A stretch of 64,000 bases of DNA. Source: Phymorhynchus buccinoides. Taxonomy: Eukaryota; Mollusca; Gastropoda; Neogastropoda; Raphitomidae. The position numbers and the translations under genes were made by a program. Below, in pieces: positions 1-12,400 of the stretch. How positions within the stretch are numbered: the first letter of the stretch is position 1; every line of letters begins with the position of its first letter. The stretch is taken from contig CM065699.1 in the NCBI GenBank assembly GCA_017654935.2, positions 38,951,950-39,015,949 of the forward strand, in the 5' to 3' direction. The notes under the pieces are model-generated. The model searched no databases, was not told where the DNA came from, and worked only from the letters and a program-made list of their open reading frames with translations.

Positions 1-153
1 ATCAAAGACTGTGTCTGCCTCCAGAATGGGCTCAAATGCACAGACATGTGCAAAGTGAAAGACTGTGACAACCAGCCACCTAGCGATGACACTGCTGTGC
101 CAAACTTTCTCGATGAGGATGATGATGACGATGAACATGATGAAGAGGACTAA
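1..153 (+). CDS. 3' end of an unidentified gene: Cys-rich motif plus acidic tail (partial)
   Basis: Reading from base 1 in frame 1 gives 50 residues and a TAA stop at 151-153. The first half has the spacing C-V-C-x4-G-x2-C-x3-C-x5-C followed by D-N, which resembles the Cys-rich (CXC/Tesmin-like) motifs found in some DNA-binding and transposon-associated proteins. The end is a run of Asp and Glu, typical of a disordered acidic tail. The upstream part lies outside the window, so neither the exon start nor the protein family can be settled. An AATAAA at about 480-485 could be its polyadenylation signal. Host gene or transposon-derived protein are both possible. I do not recognise the gene. Confidence 0.55.
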   Translation: MKDCVCLQNGLKCTDMCKVKDCDNQPPSDDTAVPNFLDEDDDDDEHDEED

Positions 154-2011
154 ACTGTTTGTGCTGGGGGTGTGGATGGAGTGGGAGTGGGGGTGGGGCT
201 TAAAATGTTCTTGACCATTGTCAAACTCATGTGTGCATTTGCACAAGTAACATTCAGAGACTCTAAATTGGAATAAGCAGGTGTGGCGTGTACGTGACAG
301 ATGATGACGATAGCTATGATACACATTTTGAATATGTATGTATGAAGATCAAAGGGTTAATATAATAGTATTTGTTTTATCTTTCCTTGTATCACAGTGG
401 TGGTCTAATGACACACTTCAGGGTAAATGTTGATGTGTTTGCAAATGAACAAAAAGATCTCCCACCGAGATGTTTGTGAATAAAATAGGAATACAGTAGT
501 CAGCACAATACTTAATAATAAACATCAAATTGCACTTTTGAGGGTTGTTTTTTCTGGGAGCAACATCCACTGATACAATGTCTGAGAAGTTTTCCTTAGT
601 TTGGCTCAGTGATTTCATCACAAATGACAGTCTACATTCCCTACGCTCGTATTTTAACGAAATACGGATGACATTAAATATCACGTGTTAACACAGCATA
701 AGCTGTGCGTCACCAAATGTTATCATAGATTTTCAAAGTCTAGGGGTATTGAAGATATAAAAAATCCATGTTTGAACTGGTTAGCTCTACTGGTACCAAT
801 GACCCCCATTTGAGGGTCTCAGCTCAGAATCTATATAGGTCCAGAACCTTTTCAGGCTGGGCTTGAAGTGATCCTCTGTGCAGGTAGGGGAACACAAACT
901 TTCAGTGTACCGCCAGTATGAGCGGCATAGCTCTTTCCTGATCTCTTTGTCTAGCTTGTCCACATTGATTTGTCTGGATCTGGATCTGGATCTATACGTC
1001 GCAGACGCCACTTCTGACGATAGACGCGACGGAACTAGGAGGGCGCATTCCTGATTAGAATTAAAAGAAAAAGATAGAAAGGAGAAAGACCTACTGCTTA
1101 GTGCTTACCCTGGGTTAAGACTATTAAACCCCCCAGTTCAGCCGGAAGGGTCCAGGCCCCACTTCCAGAAGCTCTTCGGCATACCTCTGTAGATTCTGTC
1201 TCGCTTTCTGATTTCCGGGGTGATCCAGGGATAATTGTCCTCTCTCTCAGTTGTCTGCCTTTTCCCTGTGGGAGGTACCCGCTAAGTCCCAGGCCCTCCA
1301 AGTCACAGGCCCGCTATGTCCCAGGCCCTCCAAGTCCCAGGCCCGCTATGTCCCACTCCCTAATGGTCGGTGTACATCTCGTGTGCTGGCTAATACAAAG
1401 CATCTGTTTTGTGTCAGTCTTGAGTATTTTTCACACCTGCTGCCATGTCATTCACACCGACTGGCGTGCGTTGTGTACGCATTTGGTCCGCTGTCGCCCA
1501 TGTTGTTTGGGTCTTGGGGAAGGGAGACCAAAAGAAACAGACCTGCTTGTGTGTATTTAACCTGTCAGCAAGTCAAAAGCAACAAGGCGTGGTGCCATTT
1601 GTCAAACATGTTGTGTAGTACTTACACTGATGGACACCGAGCTTAAGTGGTTACATGTCTATGTCCACGTGTCTGTGTTCATGTGTCGATGTGACATGAC
1701 TGTTCTGGTCATTTTTGTACCTTGTACAGTGTAGATGACCTGTGGTCAGTGATAATGACCAGTGGTCACTTTTCACGACTTAAAAATCAAATTTTGGTTC
1801 TTAACAGCTTATTTCCTGTCACCAGATGATTATATTATGCACTTGTATAATGTAGATGACCAGTGGTCACTGCTGCTGAACAGTGGTAATTATGACGTAG
1901 TGGTCACTTTGACTTAAAAAATCATATAGACACGTGGTCAAAGACATGTAACGACTTAGAGGGAGTCAGGGGACTTAGCGGTATGGACCCTTCCCTGTCT
2001 CTGCCTCTGTG
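154..2011. other. Intergenic stretch after the first gene
   Basis: Apart from the LINE fragment at 787-1011 I see no gene. A 36-bp unit containing CCAGGCCCTCCAAGTC is duplicated at about 1276-1350. Between about 1,725 and 1,930 the phrase GACCAGTGGTCACT recurs in degenerate form, which suggests an old local duplication. Confidence 0.5.
787..1011 (-). mobile_element. LINE (non-LTR retrotransposon) coding fragment
   Basis: The minus-strand translation contains SYWRYTESL, then KRFWTYIDSE, then SNGG. This arrangement (YWRY... KRFWTYIK... GG) is typical of the linker between endonuclease and reverse transcriptase in many non-LTR retrotransposon polyproteins. Only about 75 codons remain and no reverse transcriptase follows, so it is a dead fragment. 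Assignment is from motif recall only. Confidence 0.5.
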
Positions 2012-2214
2012 GCGTTCTCAAAATGGATTTGTTCTCAAAATGTCTGCGCATGTGCGAGATCGATCATGACGTACCATCAAATTTTATCTTTTGTCTATTC
2101 GACACTAAATTGACCCTAAACCTATCCCTAACATGAAACCATCTGATCAAATACACAACAAATAATTTCGCACATGCGCAGACATTTTGAGAACACATCC
2201 ATTTTGAGAACGCC
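2012..2214. mobile_element. Foldback MITE (~200 bp)
   Basis: The left end (about 2012-2057) and right end (about 2167-2214) are near-perfect inverted copies of about 45 bp, built on TTCTCAAAATGTCTGCGCAT. Each arm itself repeats the phrase GTTCTCAAAATG. The interior is short and noncoding, as expected for a nonautonomous DNA transposon able to form a hairpin. Confidence 0.7.
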
Positions 2215-2494
2215 ACACCTCTTGTTCTCTCTCTGTCACTCCGATTCTCTCTGTCGTCCATTTGCCTCTGTAGATCTTTCTCACTCTCCAGACCATCTCA
2301 GGTCAGGTCAGGTAGTTAGGACATTAGGCCTCGCGGCCTCTTCACTGTCCTGTCATTTTTGTTTGAACTTTTGCACAGCTGAGAGGTTTTTATCTTTTGT
2401 TTGGGCAAATCTGCCTTTTAGTCATGCTCATATTGTAGTTTAGGAGTCTCTCTCTCTCTCTTTCTGTACCAAGTGGCCATATCACATGGACAGT

Positions 2495-2696
2495 CTTAGC
2501 AGACCTGCTTACCCCCTACACAAGTCTTGGGTAGTCTGGATAGCTAAAATAAGTAGTTGGTCCTCTTCATTAAACCATCAAATAATGGTCACTGAAAATG
2601 AGTAATAATAGAGCATTATTTTCAATTTTGAAGAGTAGTAAGAGGTCCAAATTGAGTAGAATACTACTCGAAAAGAGTAGAGTAAACAGGTCTGTC
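2495..2696. mobile_element. MITE with AGACCTGTTTAC-type inverted ends
   Basis: The ends read AGACCTGCTTAC and GTAAACAGGTCT, an inverted pair. An inverted relative lies at 39145-39350 and shares the internal AGTAGTATTCTACTC-like core. The two copies therefore define a family of about 200 bp. Confidence 0.65.
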
Positions 2697-2823
2697 TTAG
2701 TCCTGAACATCCGGAACCTGTCAGCATACACGAGAGCGGTGGACAAAAAACATTACAATTTTTAACACGATCAAAACCTAGGCTTTAATGCTTGATTCAG
2801 ATTGCCCAATATTGCGGGGTTTG

Positions 2824-2855
<32 letters not shown>

Positions 2856-3013
2856 GGGGGTTCAAGACAGACAAAAGAGAGAGTGAGAGAAAGACGGACA
2901 GAATCAGACAAAGACAAACCAGACAGATAGAAATGAGTGTGCGTGTTTGAAACAGGGAGAGAGAAGAAAAAAAAAGGTACGGACACTTACACACAGAATC
3001 GGTTCACCAACCT

Positions 3014-3572
3014 TTAAAGGGGCACCCTGACGGATGAGTTTTTGTAAGAAACACGTCGAGATCACCAGGAAAACACCTTTTACAGAGATTGCAACACTCA
3101 CTTTGCTCTGGTTTCCTAGAAATCAAACCGTCAAATCGGCGATTCCTCCTTGGCGGAGGTGCTGGAAGTCAAATTCTTTCACCCAAAGAGAAGGCGTGTG
3201 CCGTCTCTTTTCTAATGGCCGCCAAATCGTTTGCACGAATTTTTCGCAATACAAGCCTTTTTATTATTATTTCTTTTTAATTTTATACAGTTTATCTAAA
3301 GGAGTTTCGCTCACAACAAAGGAAACAGCTCCATTTTGTTTTACTGCACTACAAAAAAAGAAAACGCTTCAACCACAAATAAGTGACCTCCACCCACCCC
3401 ATCCCAAATGGCTACTCTCTCCGGCATCTCCGCCAAGGAGAAATCGCCGTTTTGACGGTTTAATTTCTAGGAAACCAGAGCAAAGTGAGTGTCCCGATCC
3501 TTCAAAAGGCTGTCTTTCTGGTGATCTTGATGTGTTTCTTGCAAAAACTAATCCGTCAGGGTCCACCTTTAA
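3014..3572. mobile_element. Long foldback element with TTAA ends (~560 bp)
   Basis: The element begins TTAAAGGGGCACCCTGACGG and ends with the inverted equivalent (CCGTCAGGGTCCACCTTTAA). The inverted homology extends over more than 100 bp per arm, including the exonic-looking phrase TTTGCTCTGGTTTCCTAGAA. TTAA at both edges suggests a TTAA-targeting (piggyBac- or Kolobok-like) nonautonomous element. Relatives lie at 44075-44561 and 56469-57026. Confidence 0.7.
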
Positions 3573-3599
3573 TTCACAATACTGCATCACTGGAGCATC

Positions 3600-4517
<918 letters not shown>

Positions 4518-4647
4518 TATATAAAATATAGTATATAATAAATACTATCTTAAATATACTATACAAGGAACCTGTTGCAATTTCTTTCCCTTAAGTTAAA
4601 CCAATTATTTAGGGATAGTCTTGCATTTGGGTAAGGTAAGGGTTAAC

Positions 4648-4752
4648 ACACAGACACACACACAAACATACACGTGCGCGCATGCAGACACGCGCGCACA
4701 CACACTGAATCACCTTTAGACAGTAAGGATGTTAAACTGAAGAACATTAACA

Positions 4753-4786
<34 letters not shown>

Positions 4787-5100
4787 ACTCATTATTGACC
4801 AGACTGATGCATTAACATTTTTAATCAAATAATTAATCAAACAGGTAAGATGAGAAAATGCATAAAGAATCAGAACATGCAAACCAGGGCCTGTGTATCT
4901 AGCTAGTATATACACAGGCCCTGATGCACACACAGTCAGTCAGTAGAAGAGGAGTGGTGAACTGAAGCAAGAATACTCTTTCTGACTTTTACACAGAAAA
5001 TCCTGAAACCTTTATAAAAAATTTGTTAAAACATTCCAGAAATAAAAAATGTGTAACATGTACCGGTACATCCTTGGCAGGCAGGTACATTGGCAGGCAG

Positions 5101-5140
<40 letters not shown>

Positions 5141-5269
5141 TCTCTCTCTCACATACACACACACACTCACTCACACACACTGATAGGTCCCAACCACTAA
5201 ACCATCACGGCCAATCTCTGAATAAATGTTAGTGGAAGGACGTAAAATTCAAAATCGAGGAACACACAG

Positions 5270-5323
<54 letters not shown>

Positions 5324-5462
5324 TCTCTCTCTCACATACACACACACACTCACTCACATACTCACACACACTGATAGGTCCCAACCACTAAACCATCACG
5401 GCCAATCTCTAAATCAATGTTAGTGGAAGGACGTAAAATTCAAAATCGAGGAGCACACAGGC

Positions 5463-5516
<54 letters not shown>

Positions 5517-5690
5517 CTCATTATGCATGTACACACATACACACTCTCTCTATCTCTCACACACACACACACACAGGATGTAAAAAAGCTTTATCAAGCT
5601 TATTCTTTTATCGTCAATAAAGATCATTTTGACTTGACTTGACACACACACACACACACACAGACACACACATATCAGGTAAATCAAACA
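4648..5690. repeat. CA-microsatellite domain with a duplicated ~190-bp unit
   Basis: Several (CA)n tracts are embedded here. A unit containing TGATAGGTCCCAACCACTAA and GTTAGTGGAAGGACGTAAAA occurs at about 5180-5270 and again at about 5371-5462, each followed by a new (CA)n tract. This is a tandem duplication seeded by the microsatellite. A small hairpin lies at about 4889-4921 (GGGCCTGTGTAT with its inverse). Confidence 0.75.
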
Positions 5691-6015
5691 GGTGTCAAAC
5701 TGCCATTACATTAAACCTTGTAGAATGATCCTGCACTGGAAATAAAAATCACAAATATACCCAAAGCCCTGTATTATGCCTTGAAGGACAATCTCCAAAA
5801 TAAGTAAACTCAAGAATCACACACAACCTTGTGCCCCTTGTTTCTCGAGTTTTTGCAGTTGAGATTAAGATTAAGATTAAAATTATAGCCCCGTCGACAA
5901 CAAAGGCCATGTCAGGGCTGTCACCACGTTAAATCTTACCATGTATTAATTGAGAGATACATACAAAATACACACGTATAAAGCAGAAAACAGGGATTTC
6001 CTCATTATTATTCAT

Positions 6016-6227
6016 TAACCCCTTGACTGCCACCAACGTATCACCACGTACTGATCAGATGAAGAAGAATAACTCTGGTATGCATGCTGGCTTTTGCTCT
6101 AACACAGTCAAGAGAGTTATATCCCCAGACCATTTTGCCAGATTGGCTCTATCAGTTGTCTTTTTCGTGGCATGATTTGGGCCAATATCTTTTTTTTCTT
6201 TAATTTTCTCTGGCAGTCAAGGGGTTA
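6016..6227. mobile_element. TTAA-flanked MITE (TTAACCCCTTGACTGCCA ends)
   Basis: Inverted ends TTAACCCCTTGACTGCCA and TGGCAGTCAAGGGGTTAA bound about 210 bp of noncoding sequence. TTAA at both edges together with the CCC start fits a piggyBac-type nonautonomous element. Partial relatives sit near 37430 and 42885. Confidence 0.7.
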
Positions 6228-6276
6228 AATTGTGGAGAATGATTCAACACTAAACAATATAAGAACGATGGCGCCA

Positions 6277-6434
6277 CGTCTCGCCACAGTAGCAAAGACA
6301 AAAGTAAGTAAGGGGTAAGATAGGTATAAAAGTAAATTAAATCGCTAGTCACATACGTCTCGCCACAGTAGCAAAGACAAAAGTAAGTAAGGGGTAAGAT
6401 AGGTATAAAAGTAAATTAAATATCGCTAGTCACA
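6277..6434. repeat. 79-bp direct tandem duplication
   Basis: The block starting CGTCTCGCCACAGTAGCAAA at 6277 is repeated from 6356 with only a TA insertion as a difference near the end. The near identity implies a recent event. Confidence 0.85.
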
Positions 6435-6511
6435 ATAACTTAGCTAACTCTCAAAACAAGACTTGGTCAATTGTGATGCAGTACGTGAATACCCAGCTAA
6501 AGTCGGCCAGC

Positions 6512-6513
<2 letters not shown>

Positions 6514-6562
<49 letters not shown>

Positions 6563-6894
6563 GAGAGAGAGATTTGATTGATTGAAAAATTGTTCAAAAT
6601 AAACTATTAGAGATAGATGAATTCTGTTTTTTGCCTGTTAATCTGTTGTCTCTGGCCTTTCTGAAAATATCAATAAGTCAACAGTGATCATTTACGACAT
6701 TAGCCTGGTTTTCCTGTGCTGCATCACAATTCATCACCAAACACCCCCTTTGAGAGCACAAATTTTCGATTTTAATTTCTTTTTCAACAACATCTTTAAA
6801 AATGGCGGCAATGGTCGACTTATGGCGATTATTTGCCCACCAGGGCGCAGTCAATCCACTAGGGGCTTATCACGCGATTTTCTTAGTTGGGCGT

Positions 6895-6939
<45 letters not shown>

Positions 6940-6960
6940 GGGACTCCTCCCTCTCTCTCT
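6514..6960. repeat. GA microsatellites
   Basis: (GA)n runs at about 6516-6570 and 6896-6937 flank intergenic sequence with no visible gene. The phrases around the second run (CCCAACTAAGAATATAGAGAGG and its inverse neighbourhood) recur near 27100-27300, so they belong to a dispersed repeat. Confidence 0.7.
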
Positions 6961-7214
6961 TTCTTTATCCCCAACTAAGAATATAGAGAGGATTAGCCCC
7001 ACTCGAGCACTATGCCCCCTGGTGGTCAAGTCGCTCATTATCACACTTATGCAACCACATTCACCCCCACACACAAAACAAGAGATTAGTCTAGGTTTTA
7101 TTTTTAAGTTGTTGATAGTCCCGTCAACATCTACAGTACGGGCATGTCAGGACTGTCACCACATAAGGTTCGAACCGCCAATCACATCCTAACAAGGTAA
7201 CAATAAACATATCT

Positions 7215-7460
7215 TAACTCTTTCACAGCCAAAGTCGCATTTTAGCACCACAGTGATTCAACACCTATGTCAATAAAAGGCATCAAATTTGGGTCTATTA
7301 TCCAAATACCCTATTGTCTTAGTTTTGGGTAGTAAGGATAGACCTTATTTTATATATGTCACAGAAGAATCCCCAATACTGCAGATGGATTTTGTTCTCT
7401 ACCCAGGTAAATTTAATGGGAATGCTTAGCTGAAACATGGCTGGCGGTGAAAGGGTTAAC
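7215..7460 (-). mobile_element. TTAACCCTTTCACCGCC MITE, copy 1 (partly decayed)
   Basis: This is a roughly 245-bp family with inverted ends TTAACCCTTTCACCGCCA and GGCGGTGAAAGGGTTAA. Conserved interior phrases include GCACCACAATGGTTTAACAC, TTTTCTTAATTTTGGGAGGT and TGTCACAGAGGAATTCCCAA. TTAA borders plus a CCCT start match piggyBac-type ends. Other copies lie in LONP2 introns 2, 4, 7, 12, 13 and 16. Confidence 0.7.
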
Positions 7461-7635
7461 CATATAGCACATCGTGACAACATAAAAAAAAGGGATTCAA
7501 ACAAACACAGTGCATAATCAAACAAGCAAAGGTAAAGCAAAAAGTTACCTACAGTGTGCTTCACTGCACTGCACTACACAAAACTGCTATGCAAACTACA
7601 AACACTACAAACATCAACCAGAAGATTACTTCAAT

Positions 7636-8047
7636 ATATCGTCGGTGAAATTCGAAAACCTTGTATCTCAATTTTGGTAGTTTTGACCAAAACGAAATAA
7701 ACTGTTTTAAAAATTAACCGCGTTGACCACAATTGATTAACTATGATGAATATGTTGTTCAAGACATTGCGAGTTTAGTCCTGCATTTTGTTAAAATTAC
7801 TGCCAACATTTTTTTTAGACTTGAAAAGAACGAAGATACGAGGTTTTTGTCCTTAACTATAGATCTGAATTTGGGACTTACGAGTTTTTCATCTATTTTC
7901 ACAACCTCATTTACCCCAGATAGAAAGTCGTTAGAGATACGAGCTTTTGATGGAGGGAGGCGGGAAAAATTAGAATGCTGACTATGTATCTAACTAAAAA
8001 ATCAAAAAAAATCGAGATACAAGGTTTTTTAATTTCACCGATGATAT
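7636..8047. mobile_element. Inverted-repeat MITE (~410 bp)
   Basis: The left end reads TATATCGTCGGTGAAATTCG and the right end reads AATTTCACCGATGATATA. The inverted similarity continues inward (AACCTTGTATCTC against GAGATACAAGGTT). The interior shows no transposase frame. Confidence 0.7.
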
Positions 8048-8359
8048 AATTCACCTGCACCTCATTATCATGTTAAACTTTAACCCTTCCAGCACCATGT
8101 ATTTTGGGGGGGATTTTATGTTCTTGGTTGTCCGTTCCATCTTAACCGACAAGAGGGGAGGGGGGGGGGGGTATTTTAAGTATTTTTTTTCAAGCGCGCT
8201 TGTGTTGCTTTAAAGGAAAACAAATCATTGACATAAGCTCTGCAAATAGACAAACACATGGCAGTGAATGTCTTTGCATTTGGTGGGAGTGAAGTGTGAT
8301 GTACTGGGCGAATACGTCCGCCCATGGTGCTAGAAGAGTTAAAATCATAGGTTCACCAA

Positions 8360-8389
8360 TGTCCAAAGGTGAACAGTCTGTTTTTTATG

Positions 8390-8420
<31 letters not shown>

Positions 8421-8499
8421 TTGTGTGCGTGTGTGTGTGTGTGTGTGTGCGCATGCGTGCGTCAATGTCCAAAGGTGAACAGTCTGTTTTTTATGGTGA

Positions 8500-8558
<59 letters not shown>

Positions 8559-8577
8559 CGCGTGCGTGCGCGTGTGC

Positions 8578-8609
<32 letters not shown>

Positions 8610-8615
8610 TAAACA
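8360..8615. repeat. TG/GC-rich microsatellite with duplicated flank
   Basis: The phrase AATGTCCAAAGGTGAACAGT occurs at about 8358 and 8464, each time followed by TTTTTTATGGTGAGTG and a (TG)n tract. A microsatellite-borne unit of about 105 bp has been duplicated. The long Cys-Val and His-Thr frames here are microsatellite artefacts. Confidence 0.75.
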
Positions 8616-8999
8616 AACCCTTTCTGCAACAACAAAATCTATTGTTCTTCCCAAACTGTTTAACAAAAACAACACTTGCTTTCAAACTGACTTTCTGTAA
8701 GAAAAAAAATATAGCTAGAAGATTCTCTTTTACACACGTTTTATTGTTATTTATTTGTTTTTGTTTTTAAGAACACATTTTCAATGAAAAACTTGAGAAA
8801 CAACTGTGGAATCATAACAAGCAACAAATTTAAAATTCTGTTTTCAACAAATTTATATAAATCTTCGCTCGAGACATTTTGGAAGCAACGTCTCAAATAA
8901 ACCCAAACATCAGTATCTAACTCCACTGATCAGCTGTCAAACCATGCATTAAATAGACACACAAAATCATATAGTAATAAGCCAACTGTCCGTGTGTGT

Positions 9000-9420
9000 G
9001 TGTGTGTGTGTCTGAAACACGAAACGGGCCTTATAACTCCGCCGTTGTTCGACCGAATCGCTTCAAATTTGCTGTGAGCCCTAACGGGGCGATGGCAACG
9101 GCAACTGAGGCGGCCGTATCATTTGCGCGGTTTCGCAAATGCGCGAAACGCGCATCCGCCGGCCTCTCGGCGCCCGTATCTCCGGCGTTTCTGGGCCGAT
9201 TGCCTTCGAATTTGGCAGGCAGATGACCGGGGACGGTGACTATCGGTGTGCCAAACCGGAAGCGAATCGGTTCAGAAACGCGCGCGCTATACCACTCTGC
9301 CGTTTCTTAACCGAATCGCTTCAAATTTGCTGTACTCAGCGTTACCAGTACTTGGCGTTACCGTTACTAGGCGTTACCGTTACTAGGCGTTACTGGTACT
9401 CGGCGTTGCGCTAGTCCTTT
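9000..9420. other. Anomalous CpG-rich, low-repeat block
   Basis: From about 9018 the composition changes abruptly to GC- and CpG-rich sequence unlike the AT-rich surroundings. The phrase ACCGAATCGCTTCAAATTTG occurs at about 9052 and 9310. A 16-bp unit (GGCGTTACCGTTACTA) is repeated about four times at 9340-9410. I see no convincing protein. It may be an unrecognised repeat or foreign DNA. Confidence 0.5.
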
Positions 9421-9589
9421 TAAAAAGCTGAAAAGCAGGGGTCTAAAGGGGTCCGTCTAGTCCCTTAGTCCCCAGAGGGGTACAGACGCGGCATCCTTGT
9501 CGGGGAGAGAGGGGCGGGGCACATGACAGGCTCTCCTTGAAACAACGTACAAAGCTAAGGCATGACATGGGCAATGGCAGGTGGTGGTA

Positions 9590-9830
9590 TACATTCCTTC
9601 TTCTTCTGCGTTCCCAGGCCATATGGCCATAATGGGTAAGGCACGTATGTGTCCGTTTTTCAGTTTTCACTGGTCTCCCCGCTGCGTACAGCCGACACAT
9701 TCCAATTTCGGAGGAGCTCAAAGGAGAAAAATTATTTGGAAGTTTTTTGGGGGGTTTTAAAAGGCAGGAGAATGGGCCAATAAGTCAGAAAGATAATGGA
9801 TGACAGAAAGCAAATAGAAAAGGCAGAGTC
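9590..9830 (-). mobile_element. SINE-like repeat with (GAA)n tail
   Basis: Conserved phrases include CATATGGCCATAATGGGTAAGG, CAGTTTTCACTGGTCTCCCC and CCGATTTCGGAGGAGCTCAAAG. The TTCTTCTTC end on this strand is a (GAA)n tail. Relatives lie at about 26650-26790, 35690-35950, 48840-49175 and 58150-58380. Confidence 0.6.
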
Positions 9831-10069
9831 AAAGAGAGTGGCGGATAAGAGGAAGTTACAAGCACAGAACCTCAAGAAAGTGAGGAGACTATTGAGGGGG
9901 TGTCCAGCTCCCTGCATGGAGGCACGAGGCATCCACCCACTGCCCCGGGCTCTGTGGTACGAACAAAATATGGAAAAATGAGAAAGGGAGGTTGTTTCTT
10001 CTCTTTCTACCTTGATCACCAAACCAAACCCTGGAGAGTTTTTCCCCATTCTACCATTTTCGTCCCTGC

Positions 10070-11110
10070 TCCTCAATAGTTATCAGATTATCGCCCTTGC
10101 CTGCTATTGTAGTAGCATAGAGCCACAGAAAATTCTCTGCCCCTGGCTCATCACTAGGTGGCATGGTCAATTCGGTCCTAAAATTAACACACTTTCGTGT
10201 CACCAAGAAGTAGAATAAAGCCTCATTCAGGCACACGTGGCCTGCAGAGAAGCCCCACATAGTCTTCCTCAGTTAACTCCCCGTCGCAGTTATGCCAGAC
10301 TACTGGATTGTAGCAATGTATTTGAAAGAAGAAGAAGAACTAACTGAAGCCAGTTGTCATGGAACCCCAGCAAACATTCGGCTCGGTAGGGTGTGGAGAT
10401 AGGAGGGTGGGGAATGGAAGGAGGGTAGGGCAATGTAGAAACGTGTTTTGAGCTAGACATAAGATCTGGGGGGAGGGGGGGGTTGGGTTTTTTTTTAAGA
10501 TATCAAAATTTGCATGGATAGTTGTACCTGACAAATCTTATTACACGAGAGCAACTAAACACACGCATACACACACACACACGTACACACACACTGATGT
10601 GGCAAGTACTAAAAAAATATCCTTGGGTGAATATTTTCATATCCACCACTGTTTCATCATCTGAGACCAACATGGAAAACAAGCTGATGTAAAGGGACAC
10701 CCACACGCCAGCTAAAATCGCACGACTGTACGATACGATTCGATCACGTGATCTCGAAGTGCAAAATCACATTTGTTCTTGGAGACCACATGATCGAATC
10801 GTATCGTACAGTCGTGCGATTTTAGTGGACGTGTGACTGTCCCTCAAGAGGCATACAATGAGGCTTTATACTGAAACTTCTCTGCCCCGGTCTCGTGACC
10901 TGAGATGTGAACGCCACCTACTTAAGATTATCGCCCTTGCCTGTCAGGAACTAGTAGTATATATTGCCACATAAAATTATCTGCTCCTGACTCGTCACCA
11001 GGGGGCATCGGCAGTTCGGGCCTAAAATTATCGCCCTTTCGTGTCGGCAAGGAGTAGCATAAAGCCTCATTGTGAAAACGTGCATGGATGGAATAGGATG
11101 TACCCAACAC
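10070..11110. mobile_element. Two copies of a 'GGGCGATAATTTTAGG' MITE
   Basis: The family has ends AATGAGGCTTTATAC and AGCCTCATT and internal phrases CACGAAAGGGCGATAATTTT and GACGAGTCAGG.GCAGATAA. Copies or fragments occupy about 10070-10225 and 10855-11072. More copies sit at 30363-31045 and 62726-62940. Confidence 0.6.
10691..10844. mobile_element. Hairpin element with ~45-bp arms
   Basis: The phrase TAAAATCGCACGACTGTACG at about 10712 recurs inverted (CGTACAGTCGTGCGATTTTA) at about 10805. The outer GGGACACCCACACG pairs with CGTGTGACTGTCCC. The near-palindrome would fold as a long hairpin. Confidence 0.75.
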
Positions 11111-11242
11111 TTCTTATCTGAGACCAACTTGAATGAAAAGAAAACAACTACAACAACTAAGTGTCATGATTAAGATCGCCAAACTAAATGAGAAAAGCCT
11201 CATAATCTGACATTTTGCAAAGCCACAGAGAAGAAATGCTAA

Positions 11243-11396
11243 TACAGTGGAACCTCCCTTATAAGACTCCCTCCCACATAAGACCTACTTCTCTGAGACA
11301 TTGCCCTTCTTTGTAAGTATAAAAATGACCACCTCCCTTATAAGACCCCATTTTGGATGATTTTTTAGGGTCTTTTAAGGAAGGTTCCACTGTACT
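11243..11396. mobile_element. CAGTGGAACCTCCC MITE (Tc1/mariner-like)
   Basis: The element starts TACAGTGGAACCTCCCTTAT and ends with an inverted GGTTCCACTGTA, flanked by TA dinucleotides as expected for Tc1/mariner-type target duplication. The interior contains TTCTCTGAGACATTGCCC. Other copies are at 12608-12763 (pieces), 15101-15270, 20505-20656, 33767-34112 and about 35535-35961. Confidence 0.75.
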
Positions 11397-12089
11397 ACGA
11401 CATATAGCAGTAGTGGTTACAGTCTTGAGCAAAATTAATAATTAATGTCACATTTTGACATTCTGCCATGCCAGAGTAGACATGTCGACACTGTGGTCAG
11501 TCTTCAGCGGAATGCACTCTTATTTATTTTATTTTTATTTTCTCCATTATAGTCCCGTCAACAGCTATGGTCATCTCTGGTTGAAGGGAGATAAATCTCC
11601 TGACTCATCATACTTTTTCTTCATCAAACAGAAGGCATAATCTTTTTTTGCCGCACACAAGCAAGAGAGAGAGAGAGAGAGCTTGCCGTCGCTGACAAAA
11701 TGCCTTCTATTGCACCACCTATGTGGAAGGGTGATAAATCTACCTAAAGTGCTCATTACCAGATGAGGATAGCCTGATATTCTGGCGTTCTGCAATGCCA
11801 CGGAAGAAATGCTGATGCCGCGCTGTAGCAGTACTGGTCAGTCTTCAGCCAAATTACTGTACTAAACGAGGAAAGCCTCATACCAATATCCTCTCGCCTT
11901 GGCTTAAGGCCGTGTACACACATAAGCGGACATTCCATGTGAAAACCTGTGCGCAATCCATAAATAAGTGAAACAAAGAAGGGAAAAGATTTGCGCACAT
12001 GTCCGAATTCCCCCTAAACTTTTATTCTTCTTTCTTCCACTTATTTAGGGTTTTCTGTACGGAACTTACGCATCTAATGTGAACCCGGC

Positions 12090-12400
12090 CTTAGGCTGTA
12101 TCAGACCAACTGACATAGGCTAGAACACCAAGGCTACATCAAAATGTTGTTATGCGCTGCACAGTTATGCGGGGATTGTCTTTAGCCATGACAAGCTCCT
12201 ATCATAGCATCATCAGTCTCCAAAATACTCCGAAGTCGGAATGTGGCTGCCTATGTGACGGGGTAGCCAAAACCGGTCACACACGTAATGTTCTCATCCC
12301 TGGCTGATGCATTTGTACCACAGCGTTCAAGCACTTCGGCTGTTCGGCTGATCCCTGGAGTCTTTTACTAAAAAGACTTTTTTATTTACAGAGTGGCAGA
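12090..12400 (-). mobile_element. Dispersed ~330-bp repeat ('CCCTGGCTAAAAGACTCC' family)
   Basis: Conserved phrases include AGACTCCAGGGATCATCCCAAC, GAGAACATTACGTGTGTGAC, CCCCGCCACGTGGGCAGCCA and GCTAGAACACCAAGGCTACA. Copies recur at about 18085-18500, 26880-27030, 30640-30930, 32085-32225, 37460-37680, 45060-45480, 50635-50930, 55985-56480 and 61830-61980. There is no protein frame; it is probably a nonautonomous element or SINE. Confidence 0.65.

Noticed and set aside
8369..8770. Cys-Val and His-Thr repeat proteins over TG/CA tracts (also 13273-13855, 23691-23960, 47167-47667, 62431-62756)
   Set aside because: Dinucleotide repeats give open frames on both strands. None has conserved sequence outside the repeat.
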